Notes: generated from the letters alone by a model not told the origin. A stretch of DNA of 64,000 nucleotides from Roseateles sp. (GCF_019237615.1 NZ_JAFAGT010000095.1:1-64000), one strand, 5' to 3'; counted from the stretch's first letter, positions 25,101 to 34,869 are shown. Made by a program: numbers and translations.

Positions 25101-26327
25101 ATGTCCGACGCTCCCCAATATCCCGTCACCGATGCCGTCCTCGAGGCCCTGGCCATCACCCGCCGCGGCGTGGACGAACTGCTGCCCGAGGCCGAATGGA
25201 CGAAGAAACTGGCGCGCTCGGCTGCGACGTGCGTGCCGCTGCGCATCAAGCTGGGCCTGGACCCGACTGCGCCCGACATCCACGTCGGCCACACCGTGGT
25301 GCTCAACAAGATGCGCCAGCTGCAGGACCTGGGCCACCAGGTCATCTTCCTGATCGGCGACTTCACGTCGCTGATCGGCGACCCGTCCGGCCGCAACGCG
25401 ACGCGCCCGCCGCTGACCAAGGAGCAGATCCAGGCCAACGCCGAGACCTACTACGCCCAGGCCAAGCTGGTGCTGGATCCCGCGCGCACGGAGATCCGCT
25501 ACAACTCCGAATGGAGCGAGCCGCTGGGTGCGGCCGGCCTGATCCAGCTGGCGGCCAAGTACACCGTCGCCCGCATGATGGAGCGCGACGACTTCACCAA
25601 GCGCTTCGCCGCGCAGACGCCGATCTCGGTCCACGAGTTCCTCTACCCGCTGATGCAGGGCTACGACTCCGTTGCACTGAAGAGCGACCTGGAGCTGGGC
25701 GGCACCGACCAGAAGTTCAACCTGCTGATGGGCCGCCACCTGCAGCAGGAGTACGGCCAGGAGCCGCAGTGCATCCTGACCATGCCGCTGCTGGAGGGGC
25801 TGGACGGCGTCGAGAAGATGTCCAAGTCCAAGAACAACTACGTGGGCATCACCGAGCCGGCCAACAGCATGTTCGCCAAGATCCTGTCCATCAGCGACCC
25901 GCAGATGTGGAAGTGGTACGAGCTGCTGTCCTTCAGGTCGCTCGCCGAGATCGGCGCGCTGAGGGCCGAGGTCGAGGGCGGTCGCAACCCCAAGGACGCG
26001 AAGGTCATGCTCGCCAAGGAGATCACGGCGCGCTTCCACAGCGCGGCGGCGGCGGATGCGGCCGAGGCCGACTTCAACAACCGCGCCAGGGGCGGCATCC
26101 CGGACGAGATTCCCGAGGTGACGCTGGCCGGTGCGCCCATGGGCATCGCCCAGGTGCTGAAGGCGGCCGGCCTCGTCGCATCCACCGGCGAAGGCCTGCG
26201 CATGGTCGAGCAGGGCGGCGTGCGCCGCGCCGGCGAGGTCATCGCGGACAAGGGCCTCAAGCTCGACGCCGGCGAGCATGTGCTGCAGGTCGGCAAGCGC
26301 AAGTTTGCGCGGGTCGTGCTGAGCTGA
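25101..26327 (+). CDS. tyrS: Tyrosyl-tRNA synthetase (TyrZ type)
   Basis: 408 residues. Class I synthetase that charges tRNA-Tyr. HIGH motif as HVGH at residues 61-64, KMSKS in [13 protein letters not shown] near residue 240, and a C-terminal S4 RNA-binding domain (about 345-408) with [17 protein letters not shown]. The arrangement is that of the TyrZ subgroup common in betaproteobacteria. It follows a strong hairpin. No clear terminator follows, only a weak GACAGG/CCTGTC hairpin near 26392. Confidence 0.97.
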   Translation: MSDAPQYPVTDAVLEALAITRRGVDELLPEAEWTKKLARSAATCVPLRIKLGLDPTAPDIHVGHTVVLNKMRQLQDLGHQVIFLIGDFTSLIGDPSGRNATRPPLTKEQIQANAETYYAQAKLVLDPARTEIRYNSEWSEPLGAAGLIQLAAKYTVARMMERDDFTKRFAAQTPISVHEFLYPLMQGYDSVALKSDLELGGTDQKFNLLMGRHLQQEYGQEPQCILTMPLLEGLDGVEKMSKSKNNYVGITEPANSMFAKILSISDPQMWKWYELLSFRSLAEIGALRAEVEGGRNPKDAKVMLAKEITARFHSAAAADAAEADFNNRARGGIPDEIPEVTLAGAPMGIAQVLKAAGLVASTGEGLRMVEQGGVRRAGEVIADKGLKLDAGEHVLQVGKRKFARVVLS

Positions 26328-26484
26328 TCGCCGCGGGCCTGTCGCGGGCGCCTGGCCCCGGCGACGGCCCGCACCAGCCTGAAGGCGGACAGGAGGCCGC
26401 CCTGTCAGCCGAATCCGATTTCGCGCCGCCCGCGTCCACGGGTGCTGCGCCGCTCCCACAATGAATCAACTTCAAGGGGCGGCC

Positions 26485-27726
26485 ATGTCGGATCCTCAAC
26501 CGGTGAAAGCGCGCCCGCCCGTGGCGACGGACGGGGCGGGCACCGGCGCGCCGCCGGTACCGTCCCCGCGCGACGCGCGACGCGTGATGCTGCACATGCC
26601 GGTGGATGTGCGCGGCCTGTCGCTGGCCGTCATCGCGACCCTCTTGTTCCTGTATGCGCTGCAATGGTCGCGTGACGTGATGGCGCCCATCCTGTCGGGC
26701 GTGATCCTCAGCTATGCGCTGGCGCCGGTGGTGTCCAGGCTGCAGCGGCTGCGCGTGCCGCGTGCGCTGGGCGCGTCGGTGCTGCTGTGCGTCATCGTGG
26801 GCATGCTGGCCTGGGGTGCGTCGGCGCTGGGCGGGCAGGTGGATGCGCTGATCGACACCGTGCCGGCCGTCACCCAGCGGGTGCGCGAGATCTCGCAGCG
26901 CATCGCGGGCCGCGAGTCCACGCTGGAGCGCGTGCGCGTGGCCGCGGACGACCTGACGGCTGCCGCCGGCGTGGCCGCGTCCACCAGCGCCGCCTCCGGC
27001 GTGCCTGCCGCGCCGAGGGCTGCGCCATCGCGCCAGCCGGCCGGGAGGCCGCCGCCGGCCACCGCGGCCGAGCATGCAATCGACGTGCGCGGCTACCTCG
27101 TGACCGGCACGCTGGGAGCCGCGTCCTTCCTCACCAAGCTGTCCATCGTGCTGCTGACGGCGCTTTTCATCCTGGCCTCGGGCAGCAGCTTTCGGCGCAA
27201 GATGGTGAAGCTCGCGGGCAGGAGCTTCACGCAGAAGAAGCTGACGGTGGAGACGCTGGACGAGATCACCTACCAGATCCAGCGCTACCTGCTGGTGCAG
27301 GTGGGCGTGAGCGTCGCGGTGGGCGTCTGCACGGGTTGCGCGTTCATGCTGCTGGGGCTGTCCAACGCTGGCGCCTGGGGCCTGGCGGCCGGTCTCACCA
27401 ACCTCGTGCCCTATGTGGGCGCGGCCGTGTTGAGCGGCGCCGCCGCCATCGTGGCGCTGGTGCAGTTCGGCACGCTGGAGATGGCGCTGGCGGCGGGCGG
27501 CGTCGCGCTGATCATCCATGCCGTGGCCGGCAACGTGCTCGCGCCCTGGTGGACGGGGCGCGCCAGCAAGATGAGCCCGGTCGCCGTGTTCGTCGCCGTG
27601 CTGGTGTTTGGCTGGCTGTGGGGCGTGTGGGGGCTGCTGCTGGGCGTGCCCATCCTGCTGGTCGTCAAGTCCGTGTGCGACCACGTGGACGACCTCAAGC
27701 CGGTGGGCGAGCTGCTGGGGCCGTGA
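26485..27726 (+). CDS. AI-2E / PerM-family transporter
   Basis: 413 residues with about eight membrane segments. Segments such as MAPILSGVILSYALAPVVSRL, the GLAAGLTNLVPYVGAAVLSG region and the final WLWGVWGLLLGVPILLVVKS are typical of the AI-2E (TqsA/PerM) family, whose members move autoinducer-2, Na+/H+ or other solutes; the substrate is not known. A poorly conserved Ala/Pro-rich stretch (about residues 165-200) sits in the large loop. The ATG at 26485 was preferred because AAGGGG lies 6 bases before it; an in-frame ATG at 26461 would add eight residues. It ends at a shared terminator facing the tricorn-like gene. Confidence 0.85.
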   Translation: MSDPQPVKARPPVATDGAGTGAPPVPSPRDARRVMLHMPVDVRGLSLAVIATLLFLYALQWSRDVMAPILSGVILSYALAPVVSRLQRLRVPRALGASVLLCVIVGMLAWGASALGGQVDALIDTVPAVTQRVREISQRIAGRESTLERVRVAADDLTAAAGVAASTSAASGVPAAPRAAPSRQPAGRPPPATAAEHAIDVRGYLVTGTLGAASFLTKLSIVLLTALFILASGSSFRRKMVKLAGRSFTQKKLTVETLDEITYQIQRYLLVQVGVSVAVGVCTGCAFMLLGLSNAGAWGLAAGLTNLVPYVGAAVLSGAAAIVALVQFGTLEMALAAGGVALIIHAVAGNVLAPWWTGRASKMSPVAVFVAVLVFGWLWGVWGLLLGVPILLVVKSVCDHVDDLKPVGELLGP

Positions 27727-27744
27727 ACGGCCCCTGGAAGGAAA

Positions 27745-27766
27745 AAGGGAGGCCGAGGCCTCCCTT
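27745..27766. terminator. Bidirectional terminator between convergent genes
   Basis: AAGGGAGGCC (27745-27754) and GGCCTCCCTT (27757-27766), a perfect 10 bp stem with a 2-base loop. An A tract (27742-27746) lies on the left side, so it serves leftward transcripts best. It separates the AI-2E gene from the convergent tricorn-like gene. Confidence 0.75.
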
Positions 27767-27772
27767 GTGCAC

Positions 27773-30700
27773 TTACGGCTTCACCGGCCGCAGGTAGGGG
27801 CCCGGCTTGACGACCGGGACGGGCTGCTCGGCGATGCGGCGCTGAAGCTCCGCGATCGCCGCGTCCAGTTGCGCATCCTGCCCCATGAAGGTCGCGCGCG
27901 GCGGGTTGTCGACGTCGATGTCCGGCGTCACGCCCACGCCCTCGATGAGGAAGCGGCCCTCGGCGTCGATCTGGCCCGTCTCGGCGGCACGCATGATGCC
28001 GTTGTCGACGAGGCGGTTCTGGTCCGACAGCCACACACCTGCGCCGGAGCTGCGCTTGCCGATGACGGGGCCCAGCTTGAGGCGTTTGAAGCCTTCGGCG
28101 AAGGTCTCGCCGTCGCTGTAGGTGTCCTCGTTCATCAGCACCACGGTGTGGCCGCGGTAGACGTTCTGCATGTTGGGGTTGACCGGCGTGCCGGCGGGCG
28201 AGCGCGGCTGCCAGAAGGCCCAGGCGCGGCGCAGCAGCTTCTCCAGGATCCAGCTGTCGATGTTGCCGCCGTTGTTGTAGCGCACGTCGATGATGAGGCC
28301 GTCGCGGTCACTGGCGGCGTAGAACTCGCGCACGAAGTCGGCGATGTCCGCCGCGCCCATCGCGCGCAGGTGCACGTAGCCGATGCGGCCCTGGCCGGCC
28401 TGCTCGACGGCGCGGGCGCGGCCGACGCGCCAGTCGTTGTAGCGCAACTGGTTCTCGCGCAGCTGCGTCACCGGCGTGACGATGCGCTGCACCACCCGGC
28501 CGTCGGCCAGTCTCACGTCCAGCAGCACCTGGCGGCCGGCCTGGCCGCGCAACAGCTCCAGGATGTGTGGCGCGTCGGCGGTCTGGCGGCCGTTGATGGC
28601 CGTGATGACGTCGCCCACCTTCAGGTTCACGCTGGCAGCGGCCAGCGGCGGCGCTTCGGACGGCAGCTCGGCTTCATGGCCGTAGATGGCGTCGATGCGC
28701 CAGCCGCCCGGCGCCTTGGAGAAGCGCCCGCCCAGGCCGGCCAGGCCCGGTTCGTCCGGCGAGGGGCGGGTGTCGCCCGCACCGATCTGGCTGTGCAGCG
28801 CGCTCACCTCGCCCACCATCTGGGCCATCAGCTCGGCCAGCTCGAAGCGGTCGGTCACGCGGTCCAGCAGCGGCTCGTACTTGGCGCGCGCGGCCGTCCA
28901 GTCCACGCCGTGCATGTCCTTGTCGTAGAAGTGGTCGCGGTGCATGCGCCAGGCATCGGCGAACATCTGCTTCCACTCGGCGCGCGGCTGAGTGGCGATC
29001 TGCCAGTCGCTCCAGCGCACCTGGGACTTGCCCAGTTCCGTCGGCAGCTTGGGCGCGGCGTCGACGATGAGCACCTCGGGTGCCGCGCCGCCGCTGAGGT
29101 TGCGCACCACCATCAGCTTCTTGCCGTCGGCGCTGACGGCATAGGAGCGCACGTCGCCGGCCAGGACCTCGGCCGGGCCGCCCTGGTTGTCGATGGCGAT
29201 GGACTTGAGCTGGCTCTTGCCGTCGAGGTCGCGGTCCAGGAACCACAGGCGCTTGCCCTCGGCGCGCAGCGCGCGGTAGTTGCCGGCCGGCACGGGCAGC
29301 TCGTACAGCCGAGACGCCAGGCCCTCGAAGACGATGGCCGGCTTGGCCGGCTTCTTGTCTTCCGGCTTCTTGTCCTTTTCGTCGGGCTTGCGCTCGGTGG
29401 CGTCCTTGTCGGCCACCTTGCGCTCCTCCGCCTTTTTCTCGGCGGCGGATTCCAGTTCGTCCTTGGGCGCGAACGGCGAGCGCAGGCCCGGCTGCAGCGC
29501 CAGCGCGTAGAGCTTGGTGCGGAAGCCGAAGAAGGGGCCGGTGTTGCGGTCACCCCAGGGGCCGCCGGGGCCGGTCGTCTGGAAGTTGCGTGCGGAGGCC
29601 AGATAGAGCCACTGGCCGTCGGGGCTGAAGCTGGCACTGCCAGTCTCGTAGCGGTCGGTGGTCAGCGTGTGCGTGCGGCCGTCGGGCAGATGGTGCAACT
29701 GAAGCTGCTCACGGTTCGCGTTGCGCAGCGGCAGCGTCCAGGCCAGTGTCTGGCTGTCGGGGCTCCAGGCCTGCAGGTCGGGCACGCCGGGCAGCTTGTT
29801 GCGGCCGATCTCGCGCGTCACACCCTTGCCGGCGGGGGCCTTCAGGTCGGTCAGCCAGATACGACCTTCCTTGTCCGTGTGCGCCAGCCATTTGCCGTCC
29901 GGCGACGGCAGCAGCGCGCGGCGCTGCATCGCGCCGCCGCTGGTGAGGCGCTCGGGCTGGCCGCTGCCGTTGGCCGCAAAGCGCCAGACCTCTTGCTCGC
30001 CGCTGAAGTCGCAGAACGCCAGCACGCTCTTGCTGTCGCTGGTGAACTCGGCCTGCTTGCAGCGGCCGTCGGCCGGCTGCGGCAGCTCGGCGCGGCGCAG
30101 CTGCTGCACGCCCTGCGTCGCGAGATGGCCGCGGGCGGACAGCAGCACGCGCTCGCCGTTGGGCGCAAAGGCCGTGTCGACGAGGAAGTCCTGCGGCTTC
30201 TTGATCCAGCGTTCGCGCTGCTGGTCGAAGTCGCCGCCCAGCGTCACGTCCAGCTTGCGCGGTGCGGCGGGCTGCGCCAGGTCGACGAGGTAGAGGTCGG
30301 CGCCCAGCGCGTAGACGACGCGGCTGCCGTCGATGGACGCATGGCGGATATCCCAGCCCTTGTGCGTGCTGTGCTGGCGCAGGTCGCCGCCCTTGGCATC
30401 GACCGACCACAGGTTGACCGTGCCGTCGCGGTCGGACAGGAAGGCGATGCGCTCCGCGCCGCCGGCCCGGTAGGGCATCGGGCGGCGGTCGTTGCTGCCT
30501 TCGGCGAGCAGCGGTCTGGCCTCGGCATTGCCGCCCAGGTCCAGTGCCCACAGTCGCGCGATGGCGCCGCCGCGGTACTGGCGCGCGTTGTCGCTGCGCA
30601 GGCCGCTGCGGGTGAAGTACAGCGTCCGGCCGTCGGCGCTCAGCGCGGCGTCGCTGGCCTGGCCCACGGGCAGCTGGCGGCGCTGGCCGGTCTTCACGTC

Positions 30701-31120
30701 CAGCGCGAACAGCTGCGAGCCCGGACGGGCGTCCAGGCTGGTGTAGAGGACCTCGCCCGCGGCCGTGAAGCCCCAGACGCGCATGCCACCGCCTTCCCAG
30801 GTCAGGCGCCTGGGCACGCCGCCGGCGGCGGGCATCAGGTAGATCTCGGTGCCACCGTCGTACTGCGCCGTGAAAGCCAGCCAGCGGCCATCGGGCGACA
30901 CGGCAGGCTGGTTCTCCTGGCCCGGGTGGGTGGTCAGCCGCTGGGCTTCGCCGCCGGCCAGGCCGACGCGCCAGAGGTCGCCCTCGGCGACGAGATAGAT
31001 CTGCTCACCGTGCAGCGCGGGCTGGCGGTAGAAGCCGGCGATGCCGGCCCAGGTGGCCGGGCTCGCCGTGGCGAGCAGGGCGGTCGTGGCCGACAGGACG
31101 GCCAGACGGAAGCGTGACAT
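27773..31120 (-). CDS. Secreted tricorn-like serine protease (S41) with beta-propeller and PDZ domains
   Basis: 1115 residues. An N-terminal signal peptide (hydrophobic core, cleavage near ATWAG) is followed by WD40-like/TolB-like propeller repeats (several SPDGRWLAF- and SPDGKWLAH-type blades), a very charged Lys/Glu/Asp linker (about 553-597), a tricorn core region, a PDZ domain (about 825-880, LKVGDVITAINGRQ) and a C-terminal S41 peptidase. The presumed nucleophile Ser is in EDTYSDGETFAEGFKRL near residue 1000, with GKRSSGAGVWL and the late IEGVGVTPDIDVDNP also family-typical. It probably degrades peptides in the periplasm; archaeal tricorn is cytosolic. The gene stands alone between convergent and divergent neighbours. 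Confidence 0.9.
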   Translation of the reverse strand: MSRFRLAVLSATTALLATASPATWAGIAGFYRQPALHGEQIYLVAEGDLWRVGLAGGEAQRLTTHPGQENQPAVSPDGRWLAFTAQYDGGTEIYLMPAAGGVPRRLTWEGGGMRVWGFTAAGEVLYTSLDARPGSQLFALDVKTGQRRQLPVGQASDAALSADGRTLYFTRSGLRSDNARQYRGGAIARLWALDLGGNAEARPLLAEGSNDRRPMPYRAGGAERIAFLSDRDGTVNLWSVDAKGGDLRQHSTHKGWDIRHASIDGSRVVYALGADLYLVDLAQPAAPRKLDVTLGGDFDQQRERWIKKPQDFLVDTAFAPNGERVLLSARGHLATQGVQQLRRAELPQPADGRCKQAEFTSDSKSVLAFCDFSGEQEVWRFAANGSGQPERLTSGGAMQRRALLPSPDGKWLAHTDKEGRIWLTDLKAPAGKGVTREIGRNKLPGVPDLQAWSPDSQTLAWTLPLRNANREQLQLHHLPDGRTHTLTTDRYETGSASFSPDGQWLYLASARNFQTTGPGGPWGDRNTGPFFGFRTKLYALALQPGLRSPFAPKDELESAAEKKAEERKVADKDATERKPDEKDKKPEDKKPAKPAIVFEGLASRLYELPVPAGNYRALRAEGKRLWFLDRDLDGKSQLKSIAIDNQGGPAEVLAGDVRSYAVSADGKKLMVVRNLSGGAAPEVLIVDAAPKLPTELGKSQVRWSDWQIATQPRAEWKQMFADAWRMHRDHFYDKDMHGVDWTAARAKYEPLLDRVTDRFELAELMAQMVGEVSALHSQIGAGDTRPSPDEPGLAGLGGRFSKAPGGWRIDAIYGHEAELPSEAPPLAAASVNLKVGDVITAINGRQTADAPHILELLRGQAGRQVLLDVRLADGRVVQRIVTPVTQLRENQLRYNDWRVGRARAVEQAGQGRIGYVHLRAMGAADIADFVREFYAASDRDGLIIDVRYNNGGNIDSWILEKLLRRAWAFWQPRSPAGTPVNPNMQNVYRGHTVVLMNEDTYSDGETFAEGFKRLKLGPVIGKRSSGAGVWLSDQNRLVDNGIMRAAETGQIDAEGRFLIEGVGVTPDIDVDNPPRATFMGQDAQLDAAIAELQRRIAEQPVPVVKPGPYLRPVKP

Positions 31121-31313
31121 TCAGGGTCTCCTCGAAGAGGCGCGATTGTGTGGGGTGCCGCAAGGGCCGGAGATTCGTCACGGCGCCGGTACCACCCGGC
31201 CGACGGCGCTGGGTGGCTACCCCCCGGATTCGAGGGGCAGGATTCATCGTATTGACCAATTCTGACGTGATAGTCAGAGTCGTTACTGTCCTTCAAACGT
31301 CTCTGGAGAACGC

Positions 31314-32084
31314 ATGTCCCCCAAGTTCCTGCTCGCCTCGGCTGGCCTGATGGCCGCGCTGTCCGCCCACGCCACGGTGTCCGTGACCGGCCCGTCCTTC
31401 ACCTACAGCCAGAATTTCGACAGCCTGCCCGCCTCGGGCAGCGTCACCTTCGTCAACGATTCGACGCTGCCGGGCTGGAGCCTGTACCGCAGCAACGGCA
31501 CCGCGCTGACGGTGACTGCCGGCAACGGCAGCAACAATGGCGGCGGCTTCTACAGCTTCGGCACCGGTACGTCCAGCGACCGTGCGTTGGGCTCCGTCGC
31601 CAGCAGCTCCACCGGCACGATGAACTACGCGCTGGCCCTGACCAACAACAGCGGCGCTGCGCTTGCCGGCTTCACGCTGCTGTATGACGGCGAGCAGTGG
31701 CGCAACGGCGGCAACACCAACGTGCAGTCGCTGACCTTCGACTACGGCTTCGGCAGCAGCTACAGCACCGTGGCCTGGCAGAGTGCCGGCGCCGGCTTCA
31801 ACTTCAACTCGCTGGTCAACACGGCCACCGCGGGCACCGTGGACGGCAGCAGCGTCGGCAAGACTGCCAACATCGGCGGCACCGTGACGACCGGCTGGGC
31901 CGCGGGCCAGACGCTGTGGGTGCGCTGGACCGACATCGACGACGTCGGCGCCGACCACGGCCTGGCCATCGACAACGTGCGCTTCAACGCCGTGGCCGCC
32001 GCCGTGCCGGAGCCCAGCACCTACGCGATGCTGCTGGCCGGCATCGGCGCCATCGGCTTCATCGCGCGCCGCCGCCGCAGCTGA
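31314..32084 (+). CDS. PEP-CTERM sorting domain protein
   Basis: 256 residues. Signal peptide (MSPKFLLASAGLMAALSAHA), then a Ser/Thr/Gly/Asn-rich beta-type exported domain (TGPSFTYSQNFDSLP ... DHGLAIDNVRF), then the C-terminal PEP-CTERM signal: VPEPSTYAMLLAGIGAIGF followed by ARRRRS. This tripartite tail is recognised by exosortase, so the protein is likely exported and processed into an extracellular or matrix protein. No exosortase gene is in the window. GGAGA at 31304-31308 supports the ATG. A short inverted repeat, TCTGAC-N6-GTCAGA (31261-31278), lies upstream. Confidence 0.93.
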   Translation: MSPKFLLASAGLMAALSAHATVSVTGPSFTYSQNFDSLPASGSVTFVNDSTLPGWSLYRSNGTALTVTAGNGSNNGGGFYSFGTGTSSDRALGSVASSSTGTMNYALALTNNSGAALAGFTLLYDGEQWRNGGNTNVQSLTFDYGFGSSYSTVAWQSAGAGFNFNSLVNTATAGTVDGSSVGKTANIGGTVTTGWAAGQTLWVRWTDIDDVGADHGLAIDNVRFNAVAAAVPEPSTYAMLLAGIGAIGFIARRRRS

Positions 32085-32106
32085 GCGGTCCGCGCCTCGT
32101 ACCGCA

Positions 32107-32136
32107 CGACGGCCCCTCGCGGGGCCGTCGGCTTTT
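32107..32136 (+). terminator. Intrinsic terminator after the PEP-CTERM gene
   Basis: CGACGGCCCC (32107-32116), loop TCGC, GGGGCCGTCG (32121-32130), then GCTTTTC. It reaches the stop codon of the convergent 5'-nucleotidase gene. Confidence 0.85.
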
Positions 32137-33026
32137 CATCGGGCCGCGATGCCAGCCGCCACCTGGCCGGCCGGCACATGGGCCGCGGCGCTCTCGACAT
32201 GGCCGGCCTGGTCGTCGAAGAAGAAGTCCGGCTCGAACTCGCGCAGGAACTCGCCCTTGGCCAGGCCGCCGAGGAACATCGCCTCGTCGACCCCGATCTG
32301 CCAGTCCATCAGCGTGCGGATGGCGCGCTCGTGGGCCGGCGCGCTACGCGCCGTGACCAGCGCCGTGCGGATCCTCATGCCCGGCGCCTGCTGCAGCCGG
32401 TGCAGCGCCTCCAGCACCGGTTTGAACGGCCCGGCCGGCAGCGGCTGGCGGGCGCGCTCGCTCTCATGCTCGCGGAAGGCCGCGAGGCCGTCACGCTGGT
32501 AGACCTGCTCGGCCTCGTCGGAGAACAGCACCGCGTCGCCGTCGAAGGCGATGCGCAGCTCGTCCGGATGCTCGGCCGAGGCTTGGGCGGCGAAAGGCAT
32601 CACGCGCGCCGCGGCGACGCCGGCAGCCAGTGCCTGGCGCACATCGGCGTCGTTGGCCGACAGGAACAGCTGGGCCGACAGCGGCCGCAGATAGCGCCAG
32701 GGCGCCGCGCCGCGCGTGAACACGCCGCGCTCCACCGCGAGGCCGTAATGGGCCGCCGAGCGGAACACGCGCAGGCCCGAGATGGGGTCGTTGCGCGACA
32801 GCACCACCACCTCCACCCGCTGCACGCCGCCGGCATTGAAGGCCAGCAGCTTCTTCACCAGCGAGAAGGCCACGCCGGGACGGGCAGGCTCGTCGATCAG
32901 GCGCTGCTGCAAGGCCATGTAGGCGTGGTCGTCCTCGGCCTCGTAGACCTGGTTCTCGGCCTCGAAATCGAAAAGGGCGCGCGACGAGATCGCCACGACG
33001 AGTTGACCGCTGAGGCTGGCTGGCAT
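32136..33026 (-). CDS. Cytosolic 5'-nucleotidase (cN-I-like, PF06189 type)
   Basis: 296 residues. Resembles the cN-I-like 5'-nucleotidases that dephosphorylate nucleoside monophosphates. The HAD-type nucleophile motif appears as LRIAFDGDAVLF (D-x-D), the Ser/Thr motif as RTALVTARSAP, and the late acidic motif as FEPDFFFDDQAGHV. The N-terminus LVVAISSRALFDFEAENQVYE is typical of this family. The start was placed at MPASLSGQ; an in-frame GTG/ATG further upstream lies in a promoter-like region. Physiological substrate unknown. Divergent from the chemoreceptor gene. Confidence 0.85.
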   Translation of the reverse strand: MPASLSGQLVVAISSRALFDFEAENQVYEAEDDHAYMALQQRLIDEPARPGVAFSLVKKLLAFNAGGVQRVEVVVLSRNDPISGLRVFRSAAHYGLAVERGVFTRGAAPWRYLRPLSAQLFLSANDADVRQALAAGVAAARVMPFAAQASAEHPDELRIAFDGDAVLFSDEAEQVYQRDGLAAFREHESERARQPLPAGPFKPVLEALHRLQQAPGMRIRTALVTARSAPAHERAIRTLMDWQIGVDEAMFLGGLAKGEFLREFEPDFFFDDQAGHVESAAAHVPAGQVAAGIAAR

Positions 33027-33097
33027 GGCTGCCGATGATAGGGGGCGGCGTCGTGTCGCCGCGCCGGCGCGGATTCCGTGAAGCAATCCGCGCAAAC

Positions 33098-33113
33098 CAA
33101 GGGTTTACCCTTG
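33098..33113. promoter_or_regulatory. Near-perfect palindrome in a divergent promoter region
   Basis: CAAGGGT-TT-ACCCTTG, 7 bp arms with a 2-base centre, lies between the nucleotidase start (33026) and the chemoreceptor start (33202). Spacing and symmetry fit a dimeric repressor operator. No regulator gene is adjacent, and the owner is unknown. Confidence 0.35.
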
Positions 33114-33201
33114 AAAAAGACTGGCAAACCGGCGGCCCGGCCGCGAACATGCGGGGTTTTGCCCGCGTCCGCTGCGGCGGCCGCACCAACCGAGTGTCCC
33201 C

Positions 33202-34761
33202 ATGTCCTCCATCGCCATCGCCCGCCAGGGCTCCATCGGCCGCCGGCTAGCGCTGGTGCTGTCCTGCATCCTGGGCCTGTCCCTGTTCGCCAGCATCGTC
33301 GCCATCTGGCAGCTGCGCGAGCTGGGGGCGGAGGTGGAGGAGATGCTGAACCGCAACCTGAAGGTGGAGCGCGCGGCGGTGGACTGGATGCGCAACACCA
33401 GCTCTGGCGTGCAGCGCGCCGCGGCCATCGCGAAGAGCAGCGACGCCTCGCTGGTCGAGTACTTCGCCCCGGCCACGGCCGCGGCCATCCAGGAGACCAG
33501 CGAACTGCAGAAGCAGATCGAGGCGGCGCTGACCTCGGCCGAGGAGCGCGCGCTGTTCACCCGCATCGGCGAGCTGCGCAAGGCCTACCTGGCGGCCCGC
33601 GAGGCCGTCAACAAGGCCAAGAAGGAGGGCGATGCCGCGGGCGCGGCCAAGCTGTTCGCGGAGCGCTTCGAGCCCGATTCAAAGACCTATCTCGACGCCG
33701 TGGCGGATCTCGCCAGGCGCCAGCGCGCGCAGCTCGACGCGTCGGCCGTGAAGGTGGAGGCGCTGCGCGCGCTCACGATGTGGCTGCTGGCCGGCTGCAC
33801 GGCGCTGGCGCTGGCCGTCGGCATCGCGCTGAGCGTTGCGTTGACGCGCGGCATCACCGGTCCGCTGCGCGCGGCCGAGCGCGCGGCCCGCGCGATCGCC
33901 GACATGGACCTGACCGGCGCGCCCCAGCGCCACTATCGCAACGACGAGACCGGCCAGTTGCTGCGCGCCATCGACGCGATGCGGGAGGCCTTGCGTCGGG
34001 CGCTGCACGAGGTGCGTGTCGTCGTGGACAACATCTCCACGGCCAGCACGCAGATCGCGAGCGGCAACCTGGACCTCAGTGCCCGCACCGAGCAGACGGC
34101 CTCCAACCTGGAGGAGACAGCCAGTGCGATGGAGGAGCTGACCAGCACGGTGCGCCAGAGCGCCGATTCGGCCGCCCAGGCCAACCAACTGACCGGCTCC
34201 GCGGCCGACGTGGCCCGGCGCGGCGGCAGCGTCGTGGCCGAGGTCGTCGGCACGATGACCGAGATCCACCAGTCCAGCCAGAAGATCAGCGACATCATCG
34301 GCACCATCGACGGCATCGCCTTCCAGACCAACATACTGGCGCTGAACGCGGCCGTCGAGGCGGCCCGGGCCGGCGAGCAGGGCCGGGGCTTTGCCGTCGT
34401 CGCGGGCGAGGTGCGCACGCTGGCCCAGCGCAGCGCCGAGGCTGCCAAGGAGATCAAGACGCTGATAGGCGCGAGCGTCGACCGGGTCGAGGCCGGCACG
34501 CGCCTCGTCGGCGACGCGGGCCAGACGATGACCGAGATCGTCGAAAGCGTGCAGCGCGTGACCGACATCGTGGGCGAGATCAGCACGGCCGCAGGCGAGC
34601 AGAGCCAGGGCATAGGCCAGATCAACCAGGCGGTGGCTGAGCTGGACCAGATGACGCAGCAGAACGCCGCGCTCGTCGAGGAATCCACGGCCGCCGCCGA
34701 GAGCCTGAAGGAACAGGCCAGCCGCCTCAGCGACGTCGTCGCGACGTTCCGTCTGCACTGA
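33202..34761 (+). CDS. Methyl-accepting chemotaxis protein
   Basis: 519 residues. TM1 about 15-36; a periplasmic four-helix-bundle-like sensor (about 37-190); TM2 about 190-212; HAMP 213-265; then a long coiled-coil signalling domain. The highly conserved hairpin tip is [20 protein letters not shown] (from about residue 370). Methylation-type Gln/Glu pairs flank it ([22 protein letters not shown]). The C-terminus lacks a CheR-binding NWETF pentapeptide. The ligand is unknown. No che genes are nearby, so it is an orphan receptor. Confidence 0.95.
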   Translation: MSSIAIARQGSIGRRLALVLSCILGLSLFASIVAIWQLRELGAEVEEMLNRNLKVERAAVDWMRNTSSGVQRAAAIAKSSDASLVEYFAPATAAAIQETSELQKQIEAALTSAEERALFTRIGELRKAYLAAREAVNKAKKEGDAAGAAKLFAERFEPDSKTYLDAVADLARRQRAQLDASAVKVEALRALTMWLLAGCTALALAVGIALSVALTRGITGPLRAAERAARAIADMDLTGAPQRHYRNDETGQLLRAIDAMREALRRALHEVRVVVDNISTASTQIASGNLDLSARTEQTASNLEETASAMEELTSTVRQSADSAAQANQLTGSAADVARRGGSVVAEVVGTMTEIHQSSQKISDIIGTIDGIAFQTNILALNAAVEAARAGEQGRGFAVVAGEVRTLAQRSAEAAKEIKTLIGASVDRVEAGTRLVGDAGQTMTEIVESVQRVTDIVGEISTAAGEQSQGIGQINQAVAELDQMTQQNAALVEESTAAAESLKEQASRLSDVVATFRLH

Positions 34762-34812
34762 CCCCGACGCGCGCAGCGTCATCGTCCCTCAGGCACCCCC
34801 ACGGAACCGGCC

Positions 34813-34862
34813 TTGCCGGGCCATTGGGGGAGCCCCTCGAGGGGCCGCAGCCTCGTCGCGAA
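34813..34862. repeat. Possible dispersed palindromic element between convergent genes
   Basis: CCGGGCCATTGGGGGAGCCC leads into the perfect palindrome GCCCCTCGAGGGGC (34832-34845), followed by CGCAGCCTCGTCGCGAAGCG. It sits in the 108 bp gap between the chemoreceptor and gspF ends. Its look (palindrome plus GC-rich flanks in an intergenic gap) resembles REP-like elements of this group, but only one copy is in the window, so the repeat status is an inference. It could also act as a terminator, although there is no T tract. Confidence 0.35.
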
Positions 34863-34869
34863 GCGAAGG

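Noticed and set aside
26341-26430. Terminator after tyrS (GACAGG/CCTGTC stem)
   Set aside because: The stem is short and has no T tract, so it was not called as a feature.
27608-31117. A very long open frame on the plus strand opposite the tricorn-like gene
   Set aside because: It is the antisense of a well-supported gene with clear domains. Long antisense frames are expected at this GC content, and its composition (His/Gln/Ala/Val-rich) is that of a shadow frame.
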